Part shown: piece after piece, positions 1 through 9,040 of the stretch | Position numbering within the stretch: position 1 is the first letter of the stretch | Layout: every line of letters starts with the position of its first letter | NCBI RefSeq assembly: GCF_000786655.1 | Contig: NZ_JROM01000021.1 | Location: forward strand, 124,001-188,000 | Direction: 5' to 3' | From: Kocuria marina | GTDB lineage: Bacteria; Actinomycetota; Actinomycetes; Actinomycetales; Micrococcaceae | Length of the DNA: 64,000 nt | Notes under the pieces: model-generated | Database searches by the model: none | What the model was told of the DNA's origin: nothing | What the model saw: the letters and a program-made list of their open reading frames with translations, nothing else | Translations under genes and position numbers: made by a program

Positions 1-318
1 GAAGTAGCGGTCCGTGTCGATCGCGGCACCCGGGCCCACGAGTCCGTCCCACCAACCGTCCGCCGCGGCGGCCGCGCCCTCGGGAGCGCTCGCGGCGTCC
101 TCATGCCCCGCACCACCGCGCGCCACGTGCGTGTCACCCGTGAGCGCGTGCTCGATCAGCACCGCGTTGGAACCGTCCGCCGCGAGCTCGCCCCACGTCT
201 CGTACGCGAGGTGCACGTCCGGCAGCCGGAACCGGGACTCGAGCACGAGCTCGCCGAGTTCGGCCCGCCGTACGACGCCGTCGCGCCGCGTGCGCGGCCC
301 GTTGCCCACGACCGTCAT
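1..318 (-). CDS. metX: Homoserine O-acetyltransferase MetX, N-terminal part (cut by window edge)
   Basis: Transfers an acetyl group to homoserine, giving the substrate for MetY in direct-sulfhydrylation methionine synthesis; cytoplasmic. Only the first 106 codons are visible; the family is usually a little under 400 residues. Visible: a strand-rich start ([21 protein letters not shown]), then [11 protein letters not shown] near residue 60, the conserved nucleophile-approach region of the alpha/beta-hydrolase fold, and [10 protein letters not shown] with AIDTDRYF at the edge. The catalytic Ser, Asp and His lie beyond the window. The ATG is 2 nt after the metY stop, so the two are translated from one transcript under the upstream SAM-responsive leader. 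A succinyltransferase role cannot be excluded from this part. Confidence 0.9.
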   Translation of the reverse strand, partial: MTVVGNGPRTRRDGVVRRAELGELVLESRFRLPDVHLAYETWGELAADGSNAVLIEHALTGDTHVARGGAGHEDAASAPEGAAAAADGWWDGLVGPGAAIDTDRYF

Positions 319-320
319 GG

Positions 321-1709
321 TCAGTGCCCCGTGTCCCCCGCCGACGACGCCGCGTCGCCGGCAGCGTCGCCGCGCGCACCCACCGCGGCGAATCCGGACT
401 CGAGGTCCGCGAGGATGTCGTCGATGCCCTCGACACCCACGGACAGCCGCACGAATCCCGGTTCCACGCCGGCCGCGAGCTGCTCCTCGTCCTTGAGCTG
501 GGCGTGCGTCGTGGAGGCGGGGTGAATCACGAGCGAGCGCACGTCGCCGATGTTCGCCACGTTGGAGTGCAGGCTCAGGGCGTCCACGAACGCGACACCG
601 GCGTCCCGGCCGCCGTCGAGCACGAAGCCGAGCACCGACCCGGCACCGTTGGGGGCGTACTTCAGGGCGCGGTCGTGCCAGCGGGAGGACTCGAGCCCGG
701 CGTAGGACACCGAGCGCACCTCGGGGCGTGCCTCGAGCCACTCGGCGACCTTCTGGGCGTTGGCCACGTGGCGTTCCATGCGCAGCGACAGCGTCTCGAT
801 GCCCTGTTCGATCAGGAACGCGTTGAACGGGGAGATGGAGGTCCCCAGGTCGCGCAGCAGTTGCACGCGCGCCTTGAGGACGTACGAGAGGTTGACGCCG
901 AAGGCCCCGTCCGCGCCGAGGTCCCGGGCGTAGACGAGCCCGTTGTACGTCTCGTCCGGCTGGTTGAAACCAGGGAACCGCTCCGGGTCCCGGGAGTAGT
1001 CGAACGCGCCGGCGTCCACGATGAACCCGCCGATCGCGGTGCCGTGTCCGCCCAGGAACTTGGTGGCCGAGTGCAGCACGATGTCCGCACCCCACTCGAT
1101 GGGCCGCACCAGGTACGGCGTGGCGATCGTGTTGTCCACGATGAGCGGGACACCCGCCTCGTGGGCGATCCCGGCGATCGTCTCGATGTCGAACACGTCG
1201 TTGCGGGGGTTCGGGATGGATTCGCCGAAGAACGCGACCGTGTTCTCACGCACCGCGTCCCGCCACTGCGCGGGATTGTCCGGGTCCGAGACGAACGTGG
1301 TCTCCACGCCCATGCGCGGCAGCGTGTGCTTGAGCAGGTTGTACGACCCGCCGTACAGGGACGGGCTGGCCACCACGTGGGTTCCGGCGCCGCCCAGGTT
1401 GAGGATCGCGAGCGTGGCCGCGGCCTGCCCGGAGGAGACCATCAGGGCCCCCACGCCGCCCTCGAGGGACGCGACCCGGTTCTCCACGACCTCCGTGGTG
1501 GGGTTCGTCAGGCGCGAGTAGATGGGGCCCATTTCCTCGAGCGCGAACCGGGCCGCCGCGGTGCGGGCGTCCGGGAACACGAAGGACGTGGTCTGGTAGA
1601 TGGGTAGGGCGCGCGCCCCGGTCACGGGGTCCGGGTTCTGGCCCGCGTGGATCTGTCGGGTCTCGAACGACCAGCCCTGGGGATTGTCGGGGGTGGGAGC
1701 GGTGCTCAT
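321..1709 (-). CDS. metY: O-acetylhomoserine sulfhydrylase MetY
   Basis: PLP enzyme of the Cys/Met metabolism family (462 aa) that joins O-acetylhomoserine and sulfide to homocysteine. Visible motifs: [19 protein letters not shown] at the N-terminus, [22 protein letters not shown], and the PLP-lysine segment [11 protein letters not shown] near the middle; the length is typical of the long MetY class (about 430-460), longer than cystathionine gamma-synthase. The start was placed at the ATG 1707-1709 because GAAGGAG lies just upstream and upstream in-frame codons fall in a structured leader. metX follows 2 nt after the stop. Regulation is probably by SAM through the leader. Confidence 0.95.
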   Translation of the reverse strand: MSTAPTPDNPQGWSFETRQIHAGQNPDPVTGARALPIYQTTSFVFPDARTAAARFALEEMGPIYSRLTNPTTEVVENRVASLEGGVGALMVSSGQAAATLAILNLGGAGTHVVASPSLYGGSYNLLKHTLPRMGVETTFVSDPDNPAQWRDAVRENTVAFFGESIPNPRNDVFDIETIAGIAHEAGVPLIVDNTIATPYLVRPIEWGADIVLHSATKFLGGHGTAIGGFIVDAGAFDYSRDPERFPGFNQPDETYNGLVYARDLGADGAFGVNLSYVLKARVQLLRDLGTSISPFNAFLIEQGIETLSLRMERHVANAQKVAEWLEARPEVRSVSYAGLESSRWHDRALKYAPNGAGSVLGFVLDGGRDAGVAFVDALSLHSNVANIGDVRSLVIHPASTTHAQLKDEEQLAAGVEPGFVRLSVGVEGIDDILADLESGFAAVGARGDAAGDAASSAGDTGH

Positions 1710-1716
1710 GGCCGTA

Positions 1717-1731
1717 CTCCTTCTCGGAAGG
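1717..1731 (-). promoter_or_regulatory. Hairpin covering the metY ribosome binding site
   Basis: Read on the minus strand, CCTTC-CGA-GAAGG forms a 5-bp stem whose 3' arm is the Shine-Dalgarno sequence GAAGGAG of metY. This is a likely translational expression platform for the SAM riboswitch upstream. Seen in sequence; function inferred. Confidence 0.55.
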
Positions 1732-1799
1732 ATCAGGGGTCCGGTGGCGATCCGCACGGTGCCCGTGCTGTGACCGGGCACCAATGACCCGCGCTTGCC

Positions 1800-1906
1800 G
1801 CACGACGTCGGTCGACGCCACGGCCAGGTCTTCACCCAGGGCACCCCACCGCGGAAGGGAGGGTTGCCGGTCAGCTAGCTGGGGCTTCGCGCTGACTCTC
1901 GTGACC
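1800..1906 (-). promoter_or_regulatory. SAM-IV-type riboswitch upstream of metY-metX
   Basis: On the minus strand the order GGTCACGAG, a paired CAGCG...AGCTG arm flanking AGCCCCAGCT, CCGGCAACCCTCC, CCGCGGTGGGGTGCCCTGG and GTGAAGACC matches the core of the actinobacterial SAM-IV aptamer. GGTC and GACC close the P1 stem. The 3' limit is approximate because the distal pseudoknot portion was not resolved. Members of this family sense S-adenosylmethionine and repress methionine genes, which fits metY-metX directly downstream. Confidence 0.85.
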
Positions 1907-1923
1907 TATTACCTCATTGTCCG

Positions 1924-1956
1924 AACCCGGCGGGGCGGGAGTCAAGCCGGGGACAC
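1924..1956 (-). terminator. Weak hairpin after gltS
   Basis: Arms CCCGGC and GCCGGG separated by about 15 nt follow the gltS stop. It is a short GC hairpin without a U-tract; weak evidence. Confidence 0.3.
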
Positions 1957-1973
1957 TGCGAGCGGGCTCGGGG

Positions 1974-3440
1974 TCAGTGGCCCGCCCGCTTCTGCTGTTC
2001 CATCTCCCGGGTGTGCAGTTCCCGGTCCTTCATCTCCCGCGGATGGAAGTAGAACAGACCCGTGAGCACGGCGACGATGAACACCGCGAGCATCACGAAG
2101 AACAGCGGCCACACACCGGTCAGGTAGATCACGGGAATGGCCAGTGCGGTGACCAGGCCACCACCGAAGAACGGTTCGAACACCAGCTGCTTGTAACCGA
2201 ACGCCTCGAACGCGGGGGTCTTGGCCTCCGGGTCCACCACGCGCATGAGGATCAGACCGGTGGCGGTCACGCCCATGGACTGGCCGAAGTCACCGATACC
2301 GCGCTCGAACCAGTAGCGGCCGATGATCCGGGGTGCCAGCCACAGGAAGATGGCCACGTTGAACGCGATGCCGGCCACCGCCAGGATGGTGAACGCCGCC
2401 AGGTTGTCCCCCACGGCCTGCAGGGAGAGCGTGGCGATGGCGGAGACGATCAGGAAGTCCAGCGCGAGACCCTGGATGCGCAGCATGACCTGGTGGTCGA
2501 TGTACCTGTCGAAGCCCAGCCGTTTGGCGAGCAGTTGGAAGATCACACCACCCAGCAGGGCCATGGGGAACAGGGGGACGTAGGCGAAGATCTCCAGCGG
2601 GGTGGTCTCGTCCAGCATCACGCTCGCGTAGGTCTGCTGTTCGATCCAGCGCAGCCCCTCCAGGATGCACCAGCCGATCAGGATGGCCACGGCCACGATG
2701 GACATGTGCAGGGAGAACGGTTCCACGGAGGACGGGCGGCTGGTCATGGTGCCGGCGGAGTAGTACTCGTCGCTGCGGAACAGGCCCTTCTGCTCGGCCA
2801 CGGACATCTTCACGTCGCCCTTGAGTTCTTCGGTCTTGCCGGTGCGCACGCCCCAGTTGATCAGGCCGATACCGATCACGATGCCGCCCACGATGCCCAC
2901 GGTCGCCAGACCCACGGCGAGGTCCGCGCCCTCGCCGAATCCCAGGTCCTCCATGACGGGTCGCATGCCGGCGGCCGTGCCGTGGCCACCTTCGAAACCG
3001 ATCTCGATGAGCGCGCCGGTCATGGGCGCGGCGGCGAAGACGGGCACCAGGATCAGCGCCGCGAGTAGCAGACCGATCACGTACTGACCGGAGCCGAAGG
3101 CCACGCCCAGGGACAGCTGCGGGCCCACCAGCTTGGCCGCGCGCTTGGGGGACGGTAGGTCCTGGCCCAGGAACATGGTGGCGAAGATGACACTGATGAG
3201 CAGCCCGGGCAGCACGCCCCAGGTCTCCACCATCCCCTCGGTGAACAGTCCGTTCTCGCCCCACGGCCCGTCGAAGCGGCCCAGCGCCTGCGGGCCCAGG
3301 ATCAGGAGGATCGCGCCGCCGATGATGGAACTCGGCAGGAACAGGCTCTGGACCCAGCCCACCTTGACGCGCACGAACTTCCCCAGGAGCAGCGCGACTC
3401 CCAGGATCAGGAGTGCGAAACCGACGGCATTTGCGGACAC
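1974..3440 (-). CDS. gltS: Sodium/glutamate symporter, GltS family
   Basis: Integral membrane carrier that imports glutamate with sodium. The protein (488 aa) has about ten to twelve hydrophobic segments, starts with the helix VGFALLILGVALLLGKFV and carries the family pattern of Gly-rich re-entrant segments such as PSSIIGGAILLI and the mid-protein IGFEGGHGTAAGM, which is the GltS signature, repeated in inverted form near GDFGQSMGVTATGLI. Two GTG codons are candidates: 3447-3449 and 3438-3440. The second is preferred because AGGTGG lies 6 nt upstream of it, whereas the first would lie inside that site. The C-terminus is basic and cytoplasmic in appearance. It stands alone; the gene to its right points the other way. 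Confidence 0.88.
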   Translation of the reverse strand: MSANAVGFALLILGVALLLGKFVRVKVGWVQSLFLPSSIIGGAILLILGPQALGRFDGPWGENGLFTEGMVETWGVLPGLLISVIFATMFLGQDLPSPKRAAKLVGPQLSLGVAFGSGQYVIGLLLAALILVPVFAAAPMTGALIEIGFEGGHGTAAGMRPVMEDLGFGEGADLAVGLATVGIVGGIVIGIGLINWGVRTGKTEELKGDVKMSVAEQKGLFRSDEYYSAGTMTSRPSSVEPFSLHMSIVAVAILIGWCILEGLRWIEQQTYASVMLDETTPLEIFAYVPLFPMALLGGVIFQLLAKRLGFDRYIDHQVMLRIQGLALDFLIVSAIATLSLQAVGDNLAAFTILAVAGIAFNVAIFLWLAPRIIGRYWFERGIGDFGQSMGVTATGLILMRVVDPEAKTPAFEAFGYKQLVFEPFFGGGLVTALAIPVIYLTGVWPLFFVMLAVFIVAVLTGLFYFHPREMKDRELHTREMEQQKRAGH

Positions 3441-3719
3441 GTGAACCACCTCGTAGTGATCGGGATCGATATCGGTCTCAGGTCACATAGCGAGGGTTCG
3501 GTCGGAGACTCCCCGGCTGATGCTGCGGACTCCAGCCTAGGAGACGCACGTCTCGTTGACCTGGACCAACACAGCCACCGCCCGGATCAGCCGCCCCGAT
3601 GACAGGTCCCGGGAGGTGCGCAGAGCCGGCCCTGCCCACCCGACCGGGCGGCGCAGGTCACACACTCGCCGGCTCGCGCTCGATTTGGTGGCCCGTGTGG
3701 CCGGTGCCACGATGGCGTC

Positions 3720-4358
3720 ATGAACTTGGATCACGTTTCCTTCGCGGCTCAGCCCGACGGCCTCGAGGCCACCACCGAACGCATCGCGAACCGGTTGGGG
3801 ATCGAACCGGTCAAGGGCGGTGTGCACCCCCGTTTCGGCACCCGGAACATGATCCTGCCGCTCACCGACCACCAGTACGTGGAGGTCGTCACGGTGCTCG
3901 AGCACCCCGCCGCGGAGAAGGCGCCGTTCGGTCAGGCCGTCCGTGCCCGTTCCGAGGCCGGCGGCGGCTGGCTCGGTTGGGTCGTGGAGGTCCCCGACCT
4001 CGCGCCCTTCGAGGCCAAGCTGGGCCGCCCCTCCGTGCCCGGTGGCCGGTTGTTCCCGGACGGTCGGCAGCTGGAATGGCATCAGATCGGCGTGAAGGGT
4101 CTGATCTCCGACCCGCAGTTGCCGTTCATGGTGCACTTCGACTCCGAGGACGAGATGCACCCGTCCCAGGCGCGGATCACGGACGTCCGGTTGTGCGGGA
4201 TGGAGATCGCCGGCTCCCCCGACCGCGTCACGGAATGGCTCGGCGGTCCCGTGGAGGACGTCCTGCGCTCGCTGGACGTCACGTGGTGCGCCCCCAACGG
4301 CACCCCCGGGGTCATGGCCGTCTCCTTCGACACCCCGGACGGCACCGTCACCATCTGA
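3720..4358 (+). CDS. VOC-superfamily (glyoxalase-like) protein
   Basis: A 212-aa soluble protein beginning MNLDHVSFAAQPDG, the usual first strand of vicinal-oxygen-chelate folds, with a second module-like half after about residue 130 (ARITDVRLCG). The pattern HPRFGTRNMILPLTDHQYVEVV matches the PF13468-type glyoxalase_3 domain. Substrate unknown. The ATG is 6 nt after a weak CACGAT -10-like element and lacks a Shine-Dalgarno sequence, so translation may be leaderless. It converges with the CPBP gene. Confidence 0.75.
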   Translation: MNLDHVSFAAQPDGLEATTERIANRLGIEPVKGGVHPRFGTRNMILPLTDHQYVEVVTVLEHPAAEKAPFGQAVRARSEAGGGWLGWVVEVPDLAPFEAKLGRPSVPGGRLFPDGRQLEWHQIGVKGLISDPQLPFMVHFDSEDEMHPSQARITDVRLCGMEIAGSPDRVTEWLGGPVEDVLRSLDVTWCAPNGTPGVMAVSFDTPDGTVTI

Positions 4359-4371
4359 GCCGGTTCCCTTG

Positions 4372-4397
4372 GGGCGGCCGACGACGCCGCTCCGCCC
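4372..4397. terminator. Possible shared hairpin between convergent genes
   Basis: GGGCGG and CCGCCC arms lie between the ends of the VOC and CPBP genes, which converge here. The loop is 14 nt and there is no T-run. Confidence 0.3.
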
Positions 4398-4408
4398 GGT
4401 ATCCGGCG

Positions 4409-5173
4409 TCAGCCCGCGAGCAGTTGCGGGGCCAGGAAGCCCGCGGTGTCCAGGAGGGCGTGGGCGATCAGCAGCGGCATGAGTCGACCGCCGCGGCGGT
4501 AGAGCCACACGAACACGAGTCCCATGACCAGGTTCCCGAGCGCGGGTCCGAACCCCTGGTACAGGTGATAGCTGGCCCGCACCACCGCGGAGGCCACCGC
4601 CACGGGCCACCACGACCATCCGAGGGATCGCAAGCGCTCGCACAGGAACGCCACCACGATCATCTCTTCCACGATCGAGTGGCGCAGCGCGGAGAGCGCG
4701 AGCAAAGAAACCGCCCACCAGGTCTGCTCCATGGTGGATGTGGTGATCTGCGCGGTGATCCCCAGGGACCGGCCCGCCTGATAGAGCACCAGGGTGCCGC
4801 CGCCCATCACCGCGAACAGGCCCATTCCCCACAGCGTGTCCCACACGGGTCTGCGCCCATCCACCCCGATCCTGCACAGCACGCCGGGGATCCCCCGCGC
4901 CACGCCGGCCATGAGGTACAGGGCCAGCAGCACGGGGACGAGCGCGAAGCCGATGCCGGTGAGCTGACGCAGCGCGTCGATCAGGGGGACGCTGCTCAGG
5001 GGCCGGTTAAGCGTCGTCGTGGTGTCGGCCAGCGAGGACCGCATGAGCACCTCGGCCAGATCCAGCACGGCGTAGACCGCGGACGCCCCGAGGGACACGC
5101 CGAGCACCAGGACGATCTGCAGCCACGTGTCGGCGCGCGACATGCCGCGCTGCGAAGGGGTGGGAGTCTGCAC
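4409..5173 (-). CDS. CPBP-family intramembrane protease-like protein
   Basis: A 254-aa polytopic membrane protein of the CAAX-protease/bacteriocin-processing (ABI) family. The three family motifs are present in order near the C-terminus: a Glu pair in SIVEEMIVVAFL, a His in ASYHLYQG and a final His in AHALLDTAG. Motif one departs from the usual EExxxR because the arginine position is hydrophobic, so proteolytic activity is uncertain. The GTG at 5171-5173 was chosen: CACAAT ends 6 nt upstream of it, giving a leaderless start; ATG 5141-5143 is an alternative. Divergent from ptrB. Confidence 0.75.
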   Translation of the reverse strand: MQTPTPSQRGMSRADTWLQIVLVLGVSLGASAVYAVLDLAEVLMRSSLADTTTTLNRPLSSVPLIDALRQLTGIGFALVPVLLALYLMAGVARGIPGVLCRIGVDGRRPVWDTLWGMGLFAVMGGGTLVLYQAGRSLGITAQITTSTMEQTWWAVSLLALSALRHSIVEEMIVVAFLCERLRSLGWSWWPVAVASAVVRASYHLYQGFGPALGNLVMGLVFVWLYRRGGRLMPLLIAHALLDTAGFLAPQLLAG

Positions 5174-5185
5174 GGGACCATTGTG
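5174..5185 (-). promoter_or_regulatory. -10 element for leaderless CPBP gene
   Basis: CACAAT (5185 to 5180 on the minus strand) sits 6 nt before the chosen GTG. No clear -35 was seen. The same arrangement recurs before several other genes here. Confidence 0.45.
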
Positions 5186-5335
5186 CCCGCCCGCGAGCGC
5201 GACCATCCGGCCGGTGCGGATCTGCACGCCGTCGACGCCGCAGCATCTGTCTTGTAAACAGAGGGTCCCCGGTGCGACTCCTCGCGCGCGGACGGGCCCG
5301 CGCGGCGTCGTCGTATCCGCGTCCCCGCCCGTCCC

Positions 5336-5347
5336 TAGACTGTGGGC
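5336..5347 (+). promoter_or_regulatory. -10 element TAGACT for leaderless ptrB
   Basis: TAGACT at 5336-5341 ends 6 nt before the ATG at 5348. It matches TANNNT and leaves no room for a Shine-Dalgarno site, so transcription probably begins at the start codon. Confidence 0.6.
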
Positions 5348-7690
5348 ATGACTTCCGAGCAGCCGTCGTATCCCGTGGCCCCGAGCCGCCCGGTGGAGCG
5401 CACGTTCCACGGGCACACCTTCGCCGATCCCTACGAGTGGCTCCGGGACAAGGACTCCCCCGAGGTGCGCTCGCACCTGGACGCCGAGAACGCCTACGCG
5501 GAGGCCACGACCGAGGATCTGGCGCCCCTGCGCGAGCGGATCTACGGGGAGATCAAGGACCGCACGCTCGAGACGGACCTGTCCGTGCCGTCACGTCGCG
5601 GGGACTGGTGGTACTTCACGCGCACGGTCGAGGGCGGTGCGCACCAGGTCTTCTGCCGCGTCCCGGTCACCGACCCCGCGCAGTGGACACCGCCCACCGT
5701 GGAACCGGGCACCGCACTGGACGGCGAACAGACCCTCCTGGACGCTAACGCCGCATCCCAGGAGCACGACTTCTACGCGCTGGGCGCCTTCAGCGTGTCG
5801 GAGGACGGCTCCAGGTTGGCCTGGTCCGAGGACACCGCAGGTGACGAACGGTTCACGATCCATGTCAAGGATCTCGCCACGGGACAACTGCTCGCGGACC
5901 GGATCGAGCAGACCTCGTACGGCGCGTTCCTCACACCGGACGCCTCCCAGCTGATCTACATCGTCGTGGACGAGTCCTGGCGGCCGTGGCGCGTGTACCG
6001 GCACGTCATCGGCCAAGACGCATCCTCCGACGAGCTGCTGTTCCAGGAGGACGACCCCGGTCTGTGGCTCGGGGCCGAGCTCTCCGCGGACAAGCGGTGG
6101 CTCATGCTGTCCTCGTCCTGCTCGGAGTACAGCGAGTACCGGATCCTGCCGTTGACCGAGCTGACCGGCTCCCCCACGGATGAGCCGGTCGCCGATGCGT
6201 CCGACGACGCCGCTGGGCCGGCTTTCCTGCCCTGGCGCGTCATGATCTCGCGCGAGGACCGGGTGCTCTACGAGGTGGAACCCCTCACGGTGGCCGGCCA
6301 GGCCTACGTGCTCCTGACCCACGATGCGCACGCCCCCAACGGGCGGGTGAGCCTCATGCCGCTCGGGCACGCGGGCCGTGCCCTCGCAGACCTCGAGCTC
6401 ACGGATGTCATCCCGGCATCGGAGGACGTGCGGATCGAGTCCTGTGTTCCCACCGCCACCCACCTGGTCGTGGCCCTGCGCGCGGACACCACGCCCCGGG
6501 TCCGCCTGATCCCGCGCCGCGCGGTGGACGAGATCGTTGCGGGCCCACGCGAGGCCGTGCCCTCGACATCGGACACGGGCTCAGGACGCATCGCGGACTC
6601 GGACAACGCCGCGGCGCCGAGCGCGGCGGCCGGTGCGGCGTCGTCGTCGTTGCTGGACGGGACCGAGGCCGCGTTCGACGAGGAGCTCTACACGAGTGGC
6701 GTGCTCTCCGCGGAGTACGAGAACCCCGTGGTGCGGGTGTCCTACACGTCCTTCGTGACGCCCCCGCGCGTCTACGACATCCCCACCGCCGAACCCGGCG
6801 AGTCCGGGACGAACGAGTACGGCGTGGGCGAACCCGTCCTGCGGCGTGAGGCCACCGTGCTGGGCGGATACCGCAGCGAGGACTACACCGTGGAACGGGA
6901 CTGGGCCGTGGCCGAGGACGGGACCCGGATCCCCGTGAGCATCGTGCGCCGCGCGGACCTGGACCCGCACCGCCCCGCACCCGTGCTGCAGTACGCCTAC
7001 GGGTCCTACGAGATCAGCATGGACCCCGGCTTCTCCGTGTCCCGGTTGTCGCTGCTGGACCGGGGCGTGATCTGGGCGGTCGCGCACGTGCGCGGCGGTG
7101 GCGAGCTCGGGCGTGGGTGGTACGAGAACGGTAAGAAGGACACCAAGACCAACACGTTCACCGATTACGTGGCCGTCACCCGCCACCTCGCCGCCCGCCC
7201 GGACGTAGACGCCCAGCGGATCGCCGTGATGGGTGGCTCGGCCGGCGGCCTGCTCGTGGGAGCCGTGCTCAACCTCGCGCCCGAGCTGTACTGCGCGGCC
7301 CTTGCGGCGGTTCCGTTCGTGGACCCGCTGACGTCCATGCTCATGCCCGAGCTGCCGCTCACCGCCCTCGAGTGGGAGGAGTGGGGCAACCCCGTGGACT
7401 CGGCCGAGGTCTATGAGTACATGCGGTCGTACTCCCCCTACGAGAACCTCCGGGACGCGGACTACCCGCCCGTCCTGGCGGTCACGAGCCTCAACGACAC
7501 CCGCGTGCTGTACGTGGAACCGGCCAAGTGGGTCGCCGCCCTGCGCACTCGGGCCCGGCACCCGGAGACCGTGGTGCTGCGCTGCGAGATGGCGGGCGGC
7601 CACGGTGGGGCGTCCGGGCGTTACTCGCAGTGGAAGGACACGGCGTGGGAGTACGCGTGGCTCGCCCGCTACCTGGGGGTCGCGGACTGA
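5348..7690 (+). CDS. ptrB: Prolyl oligopeptidase family serine peptidase (oligopeptidase B-like)
   Basis: A 780-aa cytosolic peptidase that cleaves short peptides, in oligopeptidase B typically after basic residues. The N-terminal propeller starts with the diagnostic HGHTFADPYEWLRDKDSPEV. The C-terminal hydrolase domain has RDWAVAEDGTRIPVS, the nucleophile elbow GGSAGG near residue 630, an acid in SLNDTRV near 718 and the catalytic His in GGHGG near 754. It is longer than the usual 680-720 residues because of an Ala/Ser-rich insertion around residues 405-435 in the propeller. The 3' end overlaps the convergent FAD-oxidase gene by 22 bp. A leaderless start at ATG 5348 is favoured over the GTG two codons upstream. 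Confidence 0.9.
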   Translation: MTSEQPSYPVAPSRPVERTFHGHTFADPYEWLRDKDSPEVRSHLDAENAYAEATTEDLAPLRERIYGEIKDRTLETDLSVPSRRGDWWYFTRTVEGGAHQVFCRVPVTDPAQWTPPTVEPGTALDGEQTLLDANAASQEHDFYALGAFSVSEDGSRLAWSEDTAGDERFTIHVKDLATGQLLADRIEQTSYGAFLTPDASQLIYIVVDESWRPWRVYRHVIGQDASSDELLFQEDDPGLWLGAELSADKRWLMLSSSCSEYSEYRILPLTELTGSPTDEPVADASDDAAGPAFLPWRVMISREDRVLYEVEPLTVAGQAYVLLTHDAHAPNGRVSLMPLGHAGRALADLELTDVIPASEDVRIESCVPTATHLVVALRADTTPRVRLIPRRAVDEIVAGPREAVPSTSDTGSGRIADSDNAAAPSAAAGAASSSLLDGTEAAFDEELYTSGVLSAEYENPVVRVSYTSFVTPPRVYDIPTAEPGESGTNEYGVGEPVLRREATVLGGYRSEDYTVERDWAVAEDGTRIPVSIVRRADLDPHRPAPVLQYAYGSYEISMDPGFSVSRLSLLDRGVIWAVAHVRGGGELGRGWYENGKKDTKTNTFTDYVAVTRHLAARPDVDAQRIAVMGGSAGGLLVGAVLNLAPELYCAALAAVPFVDPLTSMLMPELPLTALEWEEWGNPVDSAEVYEYMRSYSPYENLRDADYPPVLAVTSLNDTRVLYVEPAKWVAALRTRARHPETVVLRCEMAGGHGGASGRYSQWKDTAWEYAWLARYLGVAD

Positions 7691-8799
7691 TCGGGTGAGC
7701 CGTCCGGCGCCAGAGCATCGCGGGTGGCGGGGCTGAGCCAGTCCCCCACCTCACCGCGCAGCACCAGTTCCGCCGCGGCCCTGGCGAGTGCCGCGCTCGT
7801 CTGGAACCCGTAACCGCCCTGCCCCGCGAGCCAGAACATCCCCGCTGCCACCGGGTCCCAGCCGCACACGGGGACGTCGCTCGGACGTTCCGTGCGCAGC
7901 CCGGTCCATGCCTTGACCACGCCCGTGATCCGCAGGCTGGTCTCCCGTTCGATCGTGGCGATCAGCCCGGCGACGGCGCCCTCGTGCGGTTGGGCATCGC
8001 ACGGTTCGCTGGGCTCGGCCTCCCCGAGCGAGATCATGGCGCCCGCGGCGTCGGGGCGGTAGTACCAGTCCTCGGCGGCGTCGTCGACCATGGGGTGTTC
8101 CGGCGGCATGGGCTCCGCCAAGGACACGAGGGCCGCCGTGCGGCGTAGGGGCTGCAATCCCTGGGGCACCGCGCCGAACAGCGCGCCCACTTCGTCCGCC
8201 CACGCACCCGCGGCATTCACGACCGTGGCGGCACGCACGGTCTCCTGCGGGGCGGCGTCGAGGGTCAGCTCCCACAGGTCCCCGGCCCGCCTGACATTGG
8301 TCACGCGGCTGTTCGTTCGGATCTCGACGCCGGCCGCCAGCGCTCGCTCGCGATGCCATGCCACGAGGGCGGTGGCATCCGTGCGCACCGCGGACTCGTC
8401 CACGGCGGCGGTCCGGAAGCGCTGCGGGTTGCCGCGCAGTTCGGGGCACAGCTCGAACAGCTCGCCTCCCGAGATCTCTTTCAACCCCGGGACGGTCATC
8501 GCGGCGACGTCCTCGGGTGAGCCGGCGACGACGAACGGGCTGGGCCACGCGAGCGGCGCCGCCAGATCACTGCCGGCTTCGAGCAACCTGGCGATGCTCC
8601 AGCGGGTGAGCTCGAGCACCGGTTCCGGACCGTAACTCGGGATCAGTTGCTGCGCCGACCGGGAGGACGTGTGCATGGCCACGTCCCGTTCTGCCTCCAG
8701 CACGAGGATCCCCTCACCGGTCCCCCGATGTTCCGCCAGCTCCGAGGCCACGGACAATCCGGCGATGCCTGCTCCGATGATCGCGATCTCAGTCGTCAT
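7669..8799 (-). CDS. FAD-dependent amine/amino-acid oxidoreductase (DAO family)
   Basis: A 376-aa flavoprotein with the Rossmann fingerprint IAIIGAGIAGLSVASEL at the very N-terminus, the second FAD-contact VVNAAGAWADEVGALFG, and a C-terminal WLAGQGGYGFQTSAALA that closes the FAD site. This is the D-amino-acid/glycine oxidase fold. The segment HTSSRSAQQL near residue 45 is the flavin-attachment region of related dehydrogenases, but no attachment histidine-cysteine pair is obvious. Substrate unknown. The ATG lies 6 nt after CACAAT, suggesting a leaderless mRNA. Its 3' end overlaps ptrB. Confidence 0.8.
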   Translation of the reverse strand: MTTEIAIIGAGIAGLSVASELAEHRGTGEGILVLEAERDVAMHTSSRSAQQLIPSYGPEPVLELTRWSIARLLEAGSDLAAPLAWPSPFVVAGSPEDVAAMTVPGLKEISGGELFELCPELRGNPQRFRTAAVDESAVRTDATALVAWHRERALAAGVEIRTNSRVTNVRRAGDLWELTLDAAPQETVRAATVVNAAGAWADEVGALFGAVPQGLQPLRRTAALVSLAEPMPPEHPMVDDAAEDWYYRPDAAGAMISLGEAEPSEPCDAQPHEGAVAGLIATIERETSLRITGVVKAWTGLRTERPSDVPVCGWDPVAAGMFWLAGQGGYGFQTSAALARAAAELVLRGEVGDWLSPATRDALAPDGSPDQSATPR

Positions 8800-8811
8800 G
8801 ACCTCATTGTG
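8800..8811 (-). promoter_or_regulatory. -10 element for leaderless FAD oxidoreductase
   Basis: CACAAT (8811 to 8806, minus strand) followed by GAGGTC and then the ATG. GAGG directly against the ATG is too close for a normal ribosome site. Confidence 0.45.
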
Positions 8812-8932
8812 GCACCGCACCGGTCGCACCCCGGAAGCCGGAGAGGAATCCTCCGGCTCGGCAATCGGGGCCCCGCAGGATGCCGTGGCGTGACAGCCCA
8901 CACCGTGGGATCCAGACCGGTTCCGGGTATGA

Positions 8933-8976
8933 CGAAGCCCCGCCCCACACCGGGATCGGTGCGGGGCGGGGCTTCG
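8933..8976 (-). terminator. rpf terminator hairpin
   Basis: CGAAGCCCCGCCCC pairs with GGGGCGGGGCTTCG, with a further CACCG/CGGTG extension around a 4-nt loop GGAT; one mismatch. It lies 65 bp after the rpf stop and also faces the FAD-oxidase promoter region. Confidence 0.75.
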
Positions 8977-9040
8977 AGGGGTCAGCGGCGGACCTCGGTC
9001 CACCGCATCACCCGGTCATCGCAAGCGATGTGTGCCTGGA

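Noticed and set aside
1917-3068. 383-codon open frame opposite gltS
   Set aside because: Shadow frame rich in His, Gln and Gly; gltS is clear on the other strand.
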